A stretch of DNA of 64,000 bases from Luteimonas salinisoli (GTDB lineage: Bacteria > Pseudomonadota > Gammaproteobacteria > Xanthomonadales > Xanthomonadaceae). Below the pieces are notes generated by a model, which ran no database searches, was not told the DNA's origin, and saw nothing but the letters and a program-made list of their open reading frames with translations. This document shows, piece after piece, positions 54,612 through 62,207 of the stretch (position 1 is its first letter; each line of letters begins with the position of its first letter). The translations under genes and the position numbers were made by a program. The stretch covers positions 18,838-82,837 of the forward strand of contig NZ_JACCKA010000055.1 of NCBI RefSeq assembly GCF_013425525.1. Direction: 5' to 3'.

Positions 54612-55166
54612 ATGCACATCTTACTCTTTTCGTTGTCCTATCTATTCGCGCTACTTCTCGTAGTAGGAGCATTGTTCTGTCTCTACCTAGGGTTCAAACT
54701 GGTTTCACGCAGAGGGAGTTCGGCCACTTCCATGTCGGAGTTCTCCGGCAGGCTTGGCCCCTATGAGTTCAGGCTCGGCGCCGGATCTGTTTCAGGACTC
54801 GTCATGATCATTTCTGTACTCTGGATTGCCGTTGCTTTCATGGCACGCCCGAAGATCGAGTTCTCAATGGCTGATGATGGCGCGCCAATTTGGATGCGTG
54901 TCATAGCGAATGTTGAAGTGGCGCAGGACGCGCAGTTCCCCCAAGACCATCGGTTTCGCTCGGAGTACTCCTCGATTCTAGATTCGAAAGAGGACAGAAC
55001 AGCTGCACTCGAAGCTGCAGCAGCAGCGGCGAATGATTCAGCGATTGCAGCAGAATCAGCCGCATCGAATGCTGCAGAAGTAGCAGACGCTTTGGATGAG
55101 GTACTCGACGCGTCGGCTGAGCTCGACGCATCGATTGAAAGTGAACCAGCTGGGGAAAGCGACTAA
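54612..55166 (+). CDS. Two-span membrane protein with acidic Ala-rich tail
   Basis: A 184-residue protein. Membrane segments lie at about 4-30 (LLFSLSYLFALLLVVGALFCLYLGF) and about 58-78 (GLVMIISVLWIAVAFMA). The C-terminal 60 residues are Ala/Glu/Asp/Ser-rich and probably coiled (AALEAAAAAANDSAIAAESAASNAAEVADALDEVLDASAELD). Codon use is clearly more AT-rich than the window average, a sign of transfer. It follows the secreted protein gene by 115 bases. Function unknown. Confidence 0.65.
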   Translation: MHILLFSLSYLFALLLVVGALFCLYLGFKLVSRRGSSATSMSEFSGRLGPYEFRLGAGSVSGLVMIISVLWIAVAFMARPKIEFSMADDGAPIWMRVIANVEVAQDAQFPQDHRFRSEYSSILDSKEDRTAALEAAAAAANDSAIAAESAASNAAEVADALDEVLDASAELDASIESEPAGESD

Positions 55167-55282
55167 CCATTGGCGCAAATTCACTCTTCGAACAGGTTGC
55201 CTGTTCTTTCTCGCGACGCCAGGGAGCAACTCAGGCCCGACCAGCCCTCGTTATGTGCCAGGGCGGGCCCTCCGCCAGCCGT

Positions 55283-56239
55283 CTAATGGCAGAGAACCCC
55301 CGGCATAGCCCGATGTTTCTCTGACAGGATCTGTTCGCATCTTTCGGATGGCGTAGAATTCTCCGCGTAGCAGGCCAAGGATTCGGCCATGCTGTACATG
55401 CTGTGTGCACTGACCAAGGAGGGAAGCAGAGGAAATCGGAGCCTGTGCTGATTAATGAATCCGCAACTGTGCATATTGGGCTCGACTATCGGCACCTTCC
55501 CTCCGGCCAAGGTATAGACCGCTTCGTAGGACTCCCTGATACGGCAGACTGGTGGGTTCCTAAACTTTTCCGGTGGAATAGCACCATAGCCTGTCCGCGG
55601 ACTCGGATTGAAGACGACAGCGGTCACCAGCGGGAACGTGTAGGCGATGTACTGCGCGACCGCACCTCCAAGCGAGTGGCCCACCGCATAGATCTCTTCA
55701 TCGATGCCGGCTCCAGTTTCGAGGTCCCAATCAGGACGATGCTGTGTTAGCCAGTTAATGAGGTGCGCTTCTGCCTCCCGGTGCTGAGGTGGGGGAACAG
55801 CTGTTCTCAGATACAAATTGCTCATCCAATCCCGGCTCCAGAACTGGGTCCCCCGAAAAGAAAAAACAGTGATCGACCTCCCCCCGGGCCCCAAATTCCT
55901 CCGATAAATCCGGTAAACAAGCCCTGTCCGGGAGCTCTCCCCGCTTCCACCAATCATCGCCCACCCCTCAACGGGGATGAACTCGGCGCAATTGTCTCCG
56001 GTTGGATGAGAGCGGCACGACCGCTCATCAACGACACTCAGGTACACATTGGTACTCAAGGCAGCCAGGTCCGCCAATAGGCGCCTGACCCGGGCATCTT
56101 CGGAATAGATGCCGCAATTGAGTGGTGTGCGCCAATAGTCTGGGTAGCCGACACCCTCACCTTCGAAGGATTCCGCAGCGCGTGGAGTGGCACATAGAAA
56201 AATCACCGCCACCACTATGACTTCAAGGATTCGTTTCAC
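55283..56239 (-). CDS. Secreted class 3 lipase
   Basis: A 318-residue lipase. A signal peptide (ILEVIVVAVIFLCATPRA) leads into a Lipase_3-type core with the segment ITVFSFRGTQFWSRDW and the nucleophile Ser189 in YAVGHSLGGAVAQYIAY. Asp and His of the triad would lie in the following 100 residues (for example SAHSMYSM). Several cysteines suggest disulfides outside the cytoplasm. A GTG at 56239 has GGGGA upstream and begins the signal peptide; a TTG at 56251 is less likely. It is convergent with the membrane protein gene. Confidence 0.85.
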   Translation of the reverse strand: MKRILEVIVVAVIFLCATPRAAESFEGEGVGYPDYWRTPLNCGIYSEDARVRRLLADLAALSTNVYLSVVDERSCRSHPTGDNCAEFIPVEGWAMIGGSGESSRTGLVYRIYRRNLGPGGRSITVFSFRGTQFWSRDWMSNLYLRTAVPPPQHREAEAHLINWLTQHRPDWDLETGAGIDEEIYAVGHSLGGAVAQYIAYTFPLVTAVVFNPSPRTGYGAIPPEKFRNPPVCRIRESYEAVYTLAGGKVPIVEPNMHSCGFINQHRLRFPLLPSLVSAHSMYSMAESLACYAENSTPSERCEQILSEKHRAMPGVLCH

Positions 56240-56343
56240 AGCATTCCCCAAATACTAGAAACATTGCCTCACGGCGCAAGGCTAGCAGAAGGGAATAAAG
56301 TTGACACCCCCTGGCTTTCTGGCCTCGTTGACCCACCTGCCTC

Positions 56344-56481
56344 CTACGCCTCGAGGTTCGGAGCCGGAACAGGTAGCTGTTCGCAATACTCCAACTGCAT
56401 TTCAGCACTATGGGCCTTGTCGACCCGCACGTCATCAGTGGGCAGGGTGATCTGGTTCTTCGAGGTGAGTTTCGCGAGCAT
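56344..56481 (-). pseudogene. Truncated AbrB/SpoVT-type antitoxin
   Basis: A 45-residue frame with GGGAGG upstream begins MLAKLTSKNQITLPTDDVRV, the DNA-binding N-terminus of AbrB-type antitoxins (family form MLAKLTSKNQITLPK). After residue 14 it departs from the family and stops early. No PIN toxin follows. Likely the stump of a decayed toxin-antitoxin module. Confidence 0.55.
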
Positions 56482-56671
56482 GGGCATCCTCCCGCGATCC
56501 GGGGAAGGGCAACCTTACTTCATTACTTTGCCGCCGAGATGAGGGCGAGGCCCCAGTCGCCCAGAGACCCCTGGTACCTCGATCAATGGAAACGCATGCG
56601 CCCTGGCGCTCGGCATGCGCCAGCTCGGGAAATGAAGCCGGCCGGCCGGCCGCCCACGACCGCGGCCACAA

Positions 56672-56760
56672 CCCCGGCCCCATACGCCACCCGCCGTTCA
56701 CTCACGCTAGCCCGCGCCCGCGGCCCGTCCCGGACCCGCTGCGCCTCCACCTGGTCGAGG
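56672..56760. repeat. Imperfect 89-base direct repeat, copy 1
   Basis: This stretch aligns without gaps to 57403-57491 (about three quarters identical). The last 39 bases are nearly the same in both and end CTCCACCTGGTCGAGG. Read on the minus strand both keep one open frame with LDQVEAQ..DGPRAR, so the repeat may come from a duplicated coding segment. The rest of 56482-56843 shows no intact gene. Confidence 0.65.
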
Positions 56761-56843
56761 GTGTCGCGCACCGCCGCGGCGCCGTCTGAAGACCGCCTGC
56801 CCCAACGTGGGCAGGGTGTGGTCGGCCAGCTCGAGGGCAGCGC

Positions 56844-57302
56844 TCACTCGGGCGCCATCCCGTCGGTCGGCAGCAACAGCAATGTCTCGCACTCCGTGGC
56901 CGAGCAGCCGAAGTGCCGGGTCGTGCTGCCATCCTGCCAAGTGGCGAGACCGCCACCATTGATTGCGAAACGCCAGTCGCGTCCCTCGGCCCGCAAATGG
57001 CCGCTGATGCTGCAGCCCACCTGGTAGAAACGCTGGTAGGGCGTGTCTTCGTAGGTATCGGCCAAGCGGAAGAACGCCTGCACCTGCGAAGGCGACAATC
57101 TCCAAATCCGGCAGGCCCCCTCGAGCGGGTGCCCCGCTGCGCCGTGATACTCGGCAGGCGCCACGTCTGTCACCCGTAAAGCTCGGTCGCCTGGGGAGCC
57201 AGCAGGCACCCCGGCGCAGGCAGCCGTCATCGAAATCGCGACGATCAGCGCGGGAATAGTGAACCCAGCACAACTGAGACGGCAGGAAGTCATGTCATTC
57301 AT
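56844..57302 (-). CDS. Hypothetical lipoprotein
   Basis: A 152-residue protein with a type II-like signal peptide (ALIVAISMTAACAG, cysteine about 28). The mature part reads as a compact beta protein (CRIWRLSPSQVQAFFRLADTYEDTPYQRFYQVGCSISGHLRAEGRDWRFAINGGGLATW). It carries four cysteines that could form two disulfides. No family is recognised. The 89-base repeats lie on both sides, so it may have arrived with them. Confidence 0.65.
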   Translation of the reverse strand: MNDMTSCRLSCAGFTIPALIVAISMTAACAGVPAGSPGDRALRVTDVAPAEYHGAAGHPLEGACRIWRLSPSQVQAFFRLADTYEDTPYQRFYQVGCSISGHLRAEGRDWRFAINGGGLATWQDGSTTRHFGCSATECETLLLLPTDGMAPE

Positions 57303-57402
57303 TCCCAGAACAAGTCTACAGGCCAGCACCCTCGCCAGCGCTCTGGCGGGCTCCCGGTCCGGCATGCGAGTGTGGGCGCGACGTAATGCGAAGGGCCAAA
57401 AA

Positions 57403-57491
57403 TCCTGGCCCCATACACAGCCCCCTCCTCGGCCACGCGGTTGCGCGCCCGAGGCCCGTCCCCGAGCCCCTGCGCCTCCACCTGGTCGAGG
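57403..57491. repeat. Imperfect 89-base direct repeat, copy 2
   Basis: The second copy of the repeat at 56672-56760, in the same orientation and of identical length. It directly follows the 3' end of the nucleotidyltransferase remnant. On the minus strand it keeps the frame LDQVEAQGLGDGPRARNRVAE. Confidence 0.65.
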
Positions 57492-57720
57492 CCAGGAGGT
57501 CATCGAGCAGTTCCTCCGGTGGAAGAGCGCAAAGTAGCCCCGCACCTGGGACATGTCGAGGGTGGCGCGGTTCGCCTTCAGCAGGGCGCGGATGTCGTCG
57601 AGGTCGCGGGTGCGGGCCGGGTCGTTGACGTGCGCCTGGAGCTTGAAGCCGATCGAGCCCTCCGCACTCACCACGCGCAGGCGCCCCGTGCCTGTCGTCC
57701 GCTCCTCAACGCCATCCAGC
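57489..57720 (-). pseudogene. 3' remnant of an AbiEii-like nucleotidyltransferase gene
   Basis: The minus-strand frame encodes TGRLRVVSAEGSIGFKLQAH, then VNDPARTRDLDDIRALLKAN and RATLDMSQVRGYFALF, the C-terminal helices of nucleotidyltransferase (AbiEii/MNT-like) toxin proteins. It shifts frame into EELLDDLLA, the usual end of the family. The N-terminal catalytic part is missing. Together with the nearby AbrB stump it marks a lost toxin-antitoxin or defence locus. Confidence 0.55.
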
Positions 57721-57832
57721 AGGCGTCGTGCTTCGGGGCGACTTCCAGCACGGGCGTGGTTGATCCCGCTGGCCGTGCCCGTCGGACTTCGGCGCAACCC
57801 GTATCGGATCACGCCTCACCGCCCAGTCTGCA

Positions 57833-57849
57833 TTTGTCCCTGACACGTT
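57833..57849. repeat. Dispersed motif family A copy
   Basis: TTTGTCCCTGACACGTT lies in the gap before the 57966 gene. The gap 57721-57965 shows no gene. Confidence 0.8.
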
Positions 57850-57965
57850 CATTCATCGAATCTGTAGCGAAACCCTAGCTTCCCCACATGGACGACACGC
57901 CGTCCCCGGCCTCCAATCGGGCTCGTGGCATTGGCCACGCACGAGACCCGCCAAGGAGGTCGACC

Positions 57966-58382
57966 ATGCCCACCACGAATCTGCGTTCACGATTGCCCGC
58001 AACCGTCCTGTGCCTGTGTGCCTTGATGCTGGCGGCCAGTCCTCCCGCCTTCGCCCAGACTCCATGGGATGCCCAGGACCAGACCGACATGTGGCGAGGG
58101 CTAAAAGCACAGGGTCTGATCAGGTCGCCGGAATCGGCAAGCGCCAAAGCCGCGAACCGGGGCAAGCCGTCGGCTTCGGGCCGTTTGCAGGAGGTCGGCC
58201 CCAAAGATGCGGCAGGCGCCGAGCTTCGATACCGCTCCGGCCATGGAAGCGGGCTACGGACGCTGCCGACGCCCGATGCCACGGCGCTGCCCGACGCCAA
58301 GGTGACCACCGACGCTGCGACGCCGCCCGCGCCTGGAGGGCCTGCGTGCGAACTCCAGCTTCAACCTTCCAAGACGATGTGA
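57966..58382 (+). CDS. Hypothetical secreted protein
   Basis: A 138-residue protein with a clear signal peptide (LPATVLCLCALMLAASPPAFAQ) and a strong ribosome binding site (AAGGAGG, 6 bases before ATG 57966). The mature part is short, charged and low in hydrophobic residues (GLIRSPESASAKAANRGKPSASGRLQE), so it is probably disordered. Function unknown. The 3' end may be altered, because the frame's tail (LQLQPSKTM) has no domain. Confidence 0.6.
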   Translation: MPTTNLRSRLPATVLCLCALMLAASPPAFAQTPWDAQDQTDMWRGLKAQGLIRSPESASAKAANRGKPSASGRLQEVGPKDAAGAELRYRSGHGSGLRTLPTPDATALPDAKVTTDAATPPAPGGPACELQLQPSKTM

Positions 58383-58421
58383 CCGCGCGTCCGTTGGCCT
58401 CTTCGCGCGCGGAGAGTCGGC

Positions 58422-58464
58422 AATTTCCCTGCCACCTTTTCTATTGTCCCTGACACCTTTTCTC
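58422..58464. repeat. Dispersed motif family A, two copies
   Basis: AATTTCCCTGCCACCTTTTC and ATTGTCCCTGACACCTTTTC lie end to end. The remaining gap up to 58708 (326 bases in all from 58383) shows no gene. Confidence 0.8.
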
Positions 58465-58708
58465 GGGTGAAGCTTTCGCTTGCGGCGTCGGGCGCCTGCG
58501 GCGATGCGGCCTGCGCGCCGGCACCGGGCCCATCTGCAGCGCCCTGCCGGAGGGCCGGGCAACAGCACGGGCACAAAAAAATGCTGATTAGACGGGGCGG
58601 GAACCGTTCGTAGAGGAGCTTCGACGCTTCAATAGGTCATCGAGGAATGAAGGTCCCAGCCACTACTTAGTGACCTGCTCCCTCTCTCGCACCGACCGTT
58701 CGGCCAGC

Positions 58709-59383
58709 CTACGCTGGCCCAGAGAATCGCGCCGATACGAACGATGCGATCTTGTCGATCTGCTCGCGATGCAGTCTGGCTCCGGTCGGGTGCGGGATTG
58801 CAACCCACTCCTGCTTTCGTCCGCACAGTTCCACCAACGTTCTCTTGCCCCGAACGGAACGCGTCACTCCGACACGCAGGTCGTAGTGCGTCTCCATTGT
58901 CCCGATGAGGCCCAGTCCGGCGACGATCACCAATTTCGGCTGATGAATCTCGATGAGGCGATCATTCGCAATCCTACAAAACTCGAGCAGCTCATGCTTG
59001 TGAAGCGCACACCCAAAGCGCTTCTCGAAGTGCACCCCGGAATTCCTCGAGCTCCAGAAGAATACATTCGTGTAAGCGATACTTCGGCAGTTCGAGATCT
59101 TCGCCATGCGGCTGGACCAGCGGTGACTCGCCACACGCGCCGGACCAGTCTGCGAGTCCTGGAAATTCGACCTAGACGACTCCTCGCGAATGACCTCGCC
59201 GTCCCAATCGGCGGACAATGCTGAAGATTCCCCCGGGTTACAACCGATCGCCACGATCTCGACAGGCGCGCCTGCGTGACTTCTAACATCAAAGCTCCAA
59301 TGACTTGGCTTGTCACTCGCGAACCCCCGAGACTGCTCCTCAATCGACCTGAAAAGAGCATCGAAACTTTGCTGCGGCATCAT
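58709..59383 (-). CDS. Uracil-DNA-glycosylase-fold-like protein
   Basis: A 224-residue protein of uncertain family. The motif VEIVAIGCNPGESSALS near residue 45 and IPHPTGARLHR near 197 mirror motifs A (GxxPG) and the HPS/HPT loop of the uracil-DNA glycosylase superfamily. A central strand KLVIVAGLGLIGTMETHYD fits the fold. No catalytic acid or asparagine can be confirmed. Codon use is more AT-rich than nearby genes, suggesting transfer. Two consecutive ATG codons make the start ambiguous by one. Confidence 0.6.
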   Translation of the reverse strand: MMPQQSFDALFRSIEEQSRGFASDKPSHWSFDVRSHAGAPVEIVAIGCNPGESSALSADWDGEVIREESSRSNFQDSQTGPARVASHRWSSRMAKISNCRSIAYTNVFFWSSRNSGVHFEKRFGCALHKHELLEFCRIANDRLIEIHQPKLVIVAGLGLIGTMETHYDLRVGVTRSVRGKRTLVELCGRKQEWVAIPHPTGARLHREQIDKIASFVSARFSGPA

Positions 59384-59389
59384 CCGTCC

Positions 59390-59692
59390 CCGAATACCAA
59401 TCTATGTGTTTGCGGACCACCTCGTGCATCTGTTGGCAACGCCGGCCGAGATGTGTCAGGTCTCGCACTCCCACGCAGCCCGTGCGACGCGCAGACAGCC
59501 GGACGCGACCCGCGACGGCGTGCCTGGTCACCTTTCTCCGACGCATGACCGGCTGACCAGGAAACGGCGCAAGCGAGCTGACCCTTTCGTTCAAGGGGCT
59601 CCGACAAGTTCAAGCGCCAGATCGAAGCGCTGACACAGCGCTCGACGGAGCCCAGGCCCCGCGATCACCCGCCGCGGTCAGCGCATAAATGA
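59390..59692 (+). pseudogene. Decayed REP-associated tyrosine transposase (RAYT)
   Basis: Two pieces of a Y1 transposase survive in different frames. IPIYVFADHLVHLLATPAE (about 59394-59450) matches the RAYT core YVLMPNHVHLLLTP with its HUH-like motif degraded to HLVHL. The plus-strand end RGSDKFKRQIEALTQRSTEP then RPRDHPPRSAHK (59594-59692) matches the usual RAYT C-terminus. The tyrosine and much of the middle are lost. A family B motif starts at its stop codon. Confidence 0.55.
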
Positions 59693-60187
59693 ACCTGACC
59701 CCTTGTCCGAAAACCCGCGCAAGAACTGCCTCAGCAGATCATCCAATTGGGTGCGTTGCTCATCGGTCAGGGCGGCGACCAGTTTCGCCTGTGTCTCGAC
59801 ATGGGCGGTCACCGCTTCATCGATCAGCTTGAGCCCCCGCGGAGAAAGAGAAACCAGAAATCCGCGACCATCATCGGGATTCCTGGCCCGTGCGACCAGC
59901 CCCGCTTTCTCCAACTGATCGATACGATGCGTCATCGTGCCCGAGGTCACCATCGTCGATGCCATCAACCCTCCCGCCGAGAGCGCATAGGGTGGGCCCG
60001 CCCGGCGCAAGGTTGCCAGAACATCGAAACTCGCGCCGTTCAAGCCGTACGCCGACCACGTCTTCTCCATGCTGCGCATGAGATGCCAATGAAGCTGTTT
60101 AATGCGCCCGATCGTGCCCATTGGCGCGACTTGCAGGTCGGGTCGTTCTTGCCGCCATTGCTCAAGGATTCTGTCGACATGGTCCAT
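59678..60187 (-). CDS. MarR-family transcriptional regulator
   Basis: A 169-residue winged-helix regulator with LNGASFDVLATLRRAGPPYALSAGGLMASTMVTSGTMTHRIDQLEKAGLVARARNPDDGRGFLVSLSPRG, the standard MarR DNA-binding core. The last eleven residues (FSDKGSGSFMR) are encoded by a family B motif, so the 3' end has been replaced. It is divergent from the EamA transporter with two palindromes between them and probably represses that operon. Confidence 0.92.
   Translation of the reverse strand: MDHVDRILEQWRQERPDLQVAPMGTIGRIKQLHWHLMRSMEKTWSAYGLNGASFDVLATLRRAGPPYALSAGGLMASTMVTSGTMTHRIDQLEKAGLVARARNPDDGRGFLVSLSPRGLKLIDEAVTAHVETQAKLVAALTDEQRTQLDDLLRQFLRGFSDKGSGSFMR
59688..59709. repeat. Dispersed motif family B copy inside marR/RAYT ends
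   Basis: AATGAACCTGACCCCTTGTC overlaps both the stop of the RAYT remnant (plus) and the last codons of marR (minus). Confidence 0.8.
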
Positions 60188-60211
60188 GCGGCTTAGTTTT
60201 GCACAAAGAAC

Positions 60212-60251
60212 CTTGACATCAAGATGTCACTACATATACCTTGACGTCAAG
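60212..60251. promoter_or_regulatory. Twin MarR operators in the divergent promoter
   Basis: CTTGACATCAAG at 60212-60223 and the perfect palindrome CTTGACGTCAAG at 60240-60251 lie 28 bases centre to centre between marR (60187) and the EamA gene (60274). This TTGA-N4-TCAA core is typical of MarR-family operators. The first copy also reads as a -35 box (TTGACA). Confidence 0.8.
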
Positions 60252-60273
60252 ATATATGCAGTCGAGGCGAAGC

Positions 60274-61200
60274 ATGGCGGGCTCTGCAACGAACGTACCC
60301 GTACCTGCCCGCGAAAGAGCCTGGTTGGTTCCGTTGCTGTGTCTCTTGGCCGGCGGGGCACTGCTGGGACTATCGACCAACTTGGCAAAACTCGCGGGCG
60401 AGGCGCAGCTGCCGCCATTGGCGTTTCTATGCTGGTCAATCGTCGGCGCGGCGCTCATCCTGATGGTTGTGGCAGCACTGCGCCGGGATCTGCCACCGAT
60501 CAATGCTCGTACGCTTGAATACTATGCAGTGTCTGCGCTGGTGGGGGTTGCGGGCTCCAATCTGATCTTCTTTGCGGCCATTCCGCATGTCGGCGCCAGC
60601 TTTATCGCTCTGATCATCTCACTGCCGCCGCTGCTGACCTATGTGGGGGCGCTAGCCTGGCGAATCGAAAGATTCCAGATGAGCCGCGCAGCTGGCGTGG
60701 TGGTGGCGTTGGCTGGGGCTGGTGTTCTCGCGGCGCGCAAATTCTCCGCGCCCGATGCGGATGGATTCTGGATTCTCCTTGCCCTTGTCGGGCCAATCCT
60801 CCTGGCCATCGGCAATCTTTACCGCACGCTGCGCTGGCCCGAAGGCGTATCGGCCGATGCGCTGGCACCGGGAATGCTGCTGGCCGCTGCGGTCATGCTG
60901 GTTGGGGCGGGATTTTTGCCGGGCCTCTCGCTCGCCGTTCCAGTGGACCGGAGTCTGCCGCTCGTCCTGATCACGGTACAGGCCGTGGCCTTCGCGGGAA
61001 TGTTCCTGTTGCTGTTCATGCTGCAGAAAACAGGTGGACCGGTTCTGCTGAGCCTGCTGGGCTCCGTCGGCGCTCTTGTAGGCGTACCGGTCGCGATATT
61101 TCTGCAGGGTGAAGCGCCACCCGAGGGGCTGTTCGTGGGCGCTGCCCTGATCACCGCTGGCATTGCGCTGCTCACGCTCGGCAAGGCCAAGTCCGAATAA
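60274..61200 (+). CDS. EamA/DMT-family transporter
   Basis: A 308-residue inner-membrane drug/metabolite transporter with ten predicted helices in two EamA halves (about 20-150 and 165-300). ATG at 60274 is preferred because GAGGCGA lies just before it and it clears the operator palindrome; 60256 is also possible. It heads an operon with the NAD(P)-binding oxidoreductase (30-base gap) and is probably repressed by the divergent MarR protein. The substrate is unknown. Confidence 0.9.
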   Translation: MAGSATNVPVPARERAWLVPLLCLLAGGALLGLSTNLAKLAGEAQLPPLAFLCWSIVGAALILMVVAALRRDLPPINARTLEYYAVSALVGVAGSNLIFFAAIPHVGASFIALIISLPPLLTYVGALAWRIERFQMSRAAGVVVALAGAGVLAARKFSAPDADGFWILLALVGPILLAIGNLYRTLRWPEGVSADALAPGMLLAAAVMLVGAGFLPGLSLAVPVDRSLPLVLITVQAVAFAGMFLLLFMLQKTGGPVLLSLLGSVGALVGVPVAIFLQGEAPPEGLFVGAALITAGIALLTLGKAKSE

Positions 61201-61230
61201 TCCACCAGCGTTCTTCGAAGGAGATGCTCG

Positions 61231-61872
61231 ATGAAGATGACTGTCTACGGAGCCGCCGGGAATGTCGGCAGGCGCATCGCAATTGAAGCGCTGGGGCGCG
61301 GACACGACGTCACCGGCGTGGTGAGGTCGAAGGCGCAGTTCAGCACGCTGCCCGAGAACGTGATTCCCTGCGCGGCGGATGTCTCCGATCTTCAGCAACT
61401 CGCCCGCACCGTTGAAGGTCAAGACCTGGTCATCAGTGCGCTCCGCCCGCGGGATGGACACGAGGAAGACTTGATCGCACTGACCCGTTCGGTTTTGGAC
61501 TGCACGGCAGCCGCGGGGGTACGTGTTCTTCTGGTCGGCGGCGCGGCGCGGCTGCTGCTACCGGGACGCGGAGGCGAGACGGTGCTGAGCGCACCAAACT
61601 TCCTGCCTGCATCGACGGTTGCCATCGCTCGTGCTTGTCAGGCGCAGTACGAACTTTGCCTGAGTGAGGCCCGCGCGGATTGGACCTATCTTTCGCCAGC
61701 CGCAATGCTGCAGCCTGGCAACCGCACTGGCCACTATCGTCTTGGCACCGATACGCTGGTCGTTGATGAAAACGGGGCGTCTTGCATTTCAATGGAAGAC
61801 TTCGCGGTGGCGATGCTGGATGAAGCAGAAATACCCAAGCACGTCCGGAGTGCTTTCACAGTTGGGTACTGA
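61231..61872 (+). CDS. NAD(P)H-binding oxidoreductase (YwnB-like)
   Basis: A 213-residue atypical short-chain dehydrogenase with the dinucleotide motif VYGAAGNVGRRIAIEALGRGHDVTGVVR. It lacks the Tyr-x3-Lys catalytic pair and resembles YwnB/NmrA-type NAD(P)-binding proteins. It lies 30 bases behind the EamA transporter with a good ribosome binding site (GAAGGAGATG) and is probably part of the MarR-controlled response. Confidence 0.9.
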   Translation: MKMTVYGAAGNVGRRIAIEALGRGHDVTGVVRSKAQFSTLPENVIPCAADVSDLQQLARTVEGQDLVISALRPRDGHEEDLIALTRSVLDCTAAAGVRVLLVGGAARLLLPGRGGETVLSAPNFLPASTVAIARACQAQYELCLSEARADWTYLSPAAMLQPGNRTGHYRLGTDTLVVDENGASCISMEDFAVAMLDEAEIPKHVRSAFTVGY

Positions 61873-61911
61873 ACTGGCCGAGCACCATGCCAACAGCACC
61901 GGCACAAGCGT

Positions 61912-62120
61912 CGTACGTAGGTCGTCCCTTCCTTGTCGATCAGGAAATGGGTGCCTATTCCGCTTGAGAAGGAGTTGAGGGCGCTGCCCGCCGCGGTAGA
62001 CACCGTTCGATGCAGGACGACGCTACCGGACCGGAGATGGCCCCCTTCTCCAGCACTGCGATGGGCTGGTGCACGAACCCCGCATTCTGCACGTAGCCAT
62101 TCTCGCCAACATACGGGTCG
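61912..62120 (-). pseudogene. Fragment of an N-acetylmuramoyl-L-alanine amidase
   Basis: The minus strand encodes QPIAVLEKGAI, then after a frame change GSVVLHRTVSTAAGSALNSF and SSGIGTHFLIDKEGTTYV. These match the start of amidase_2 domains (IDSIVLHRTES..GTHFLIDKDGTTY) with the first zinc histidine in VLHRT. The rest of the domain is missing. A family B motif begins at its upstream edge (62120), which may mark the break. Confidence 0.6.
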
Positions 62121-62147
62121 ACTTGAACCTGACCCCTGTTTTTGCCA
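62120..62147. repeat. Dispersed motif family B copy
   Basis: ACTTGAACCTGACCCC followed by TGTTTTTGCC, the best-preserved family B copy, lies between the amidase fragment and the glutaminase gene. Confidence 0.85.
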
Positions 62148-62207
62148 GGGGGTTGAATCCGTACCCAGGCTGCGGTTGGATGGCAGCCCCATGATCCGGA
62201 CCACCCC

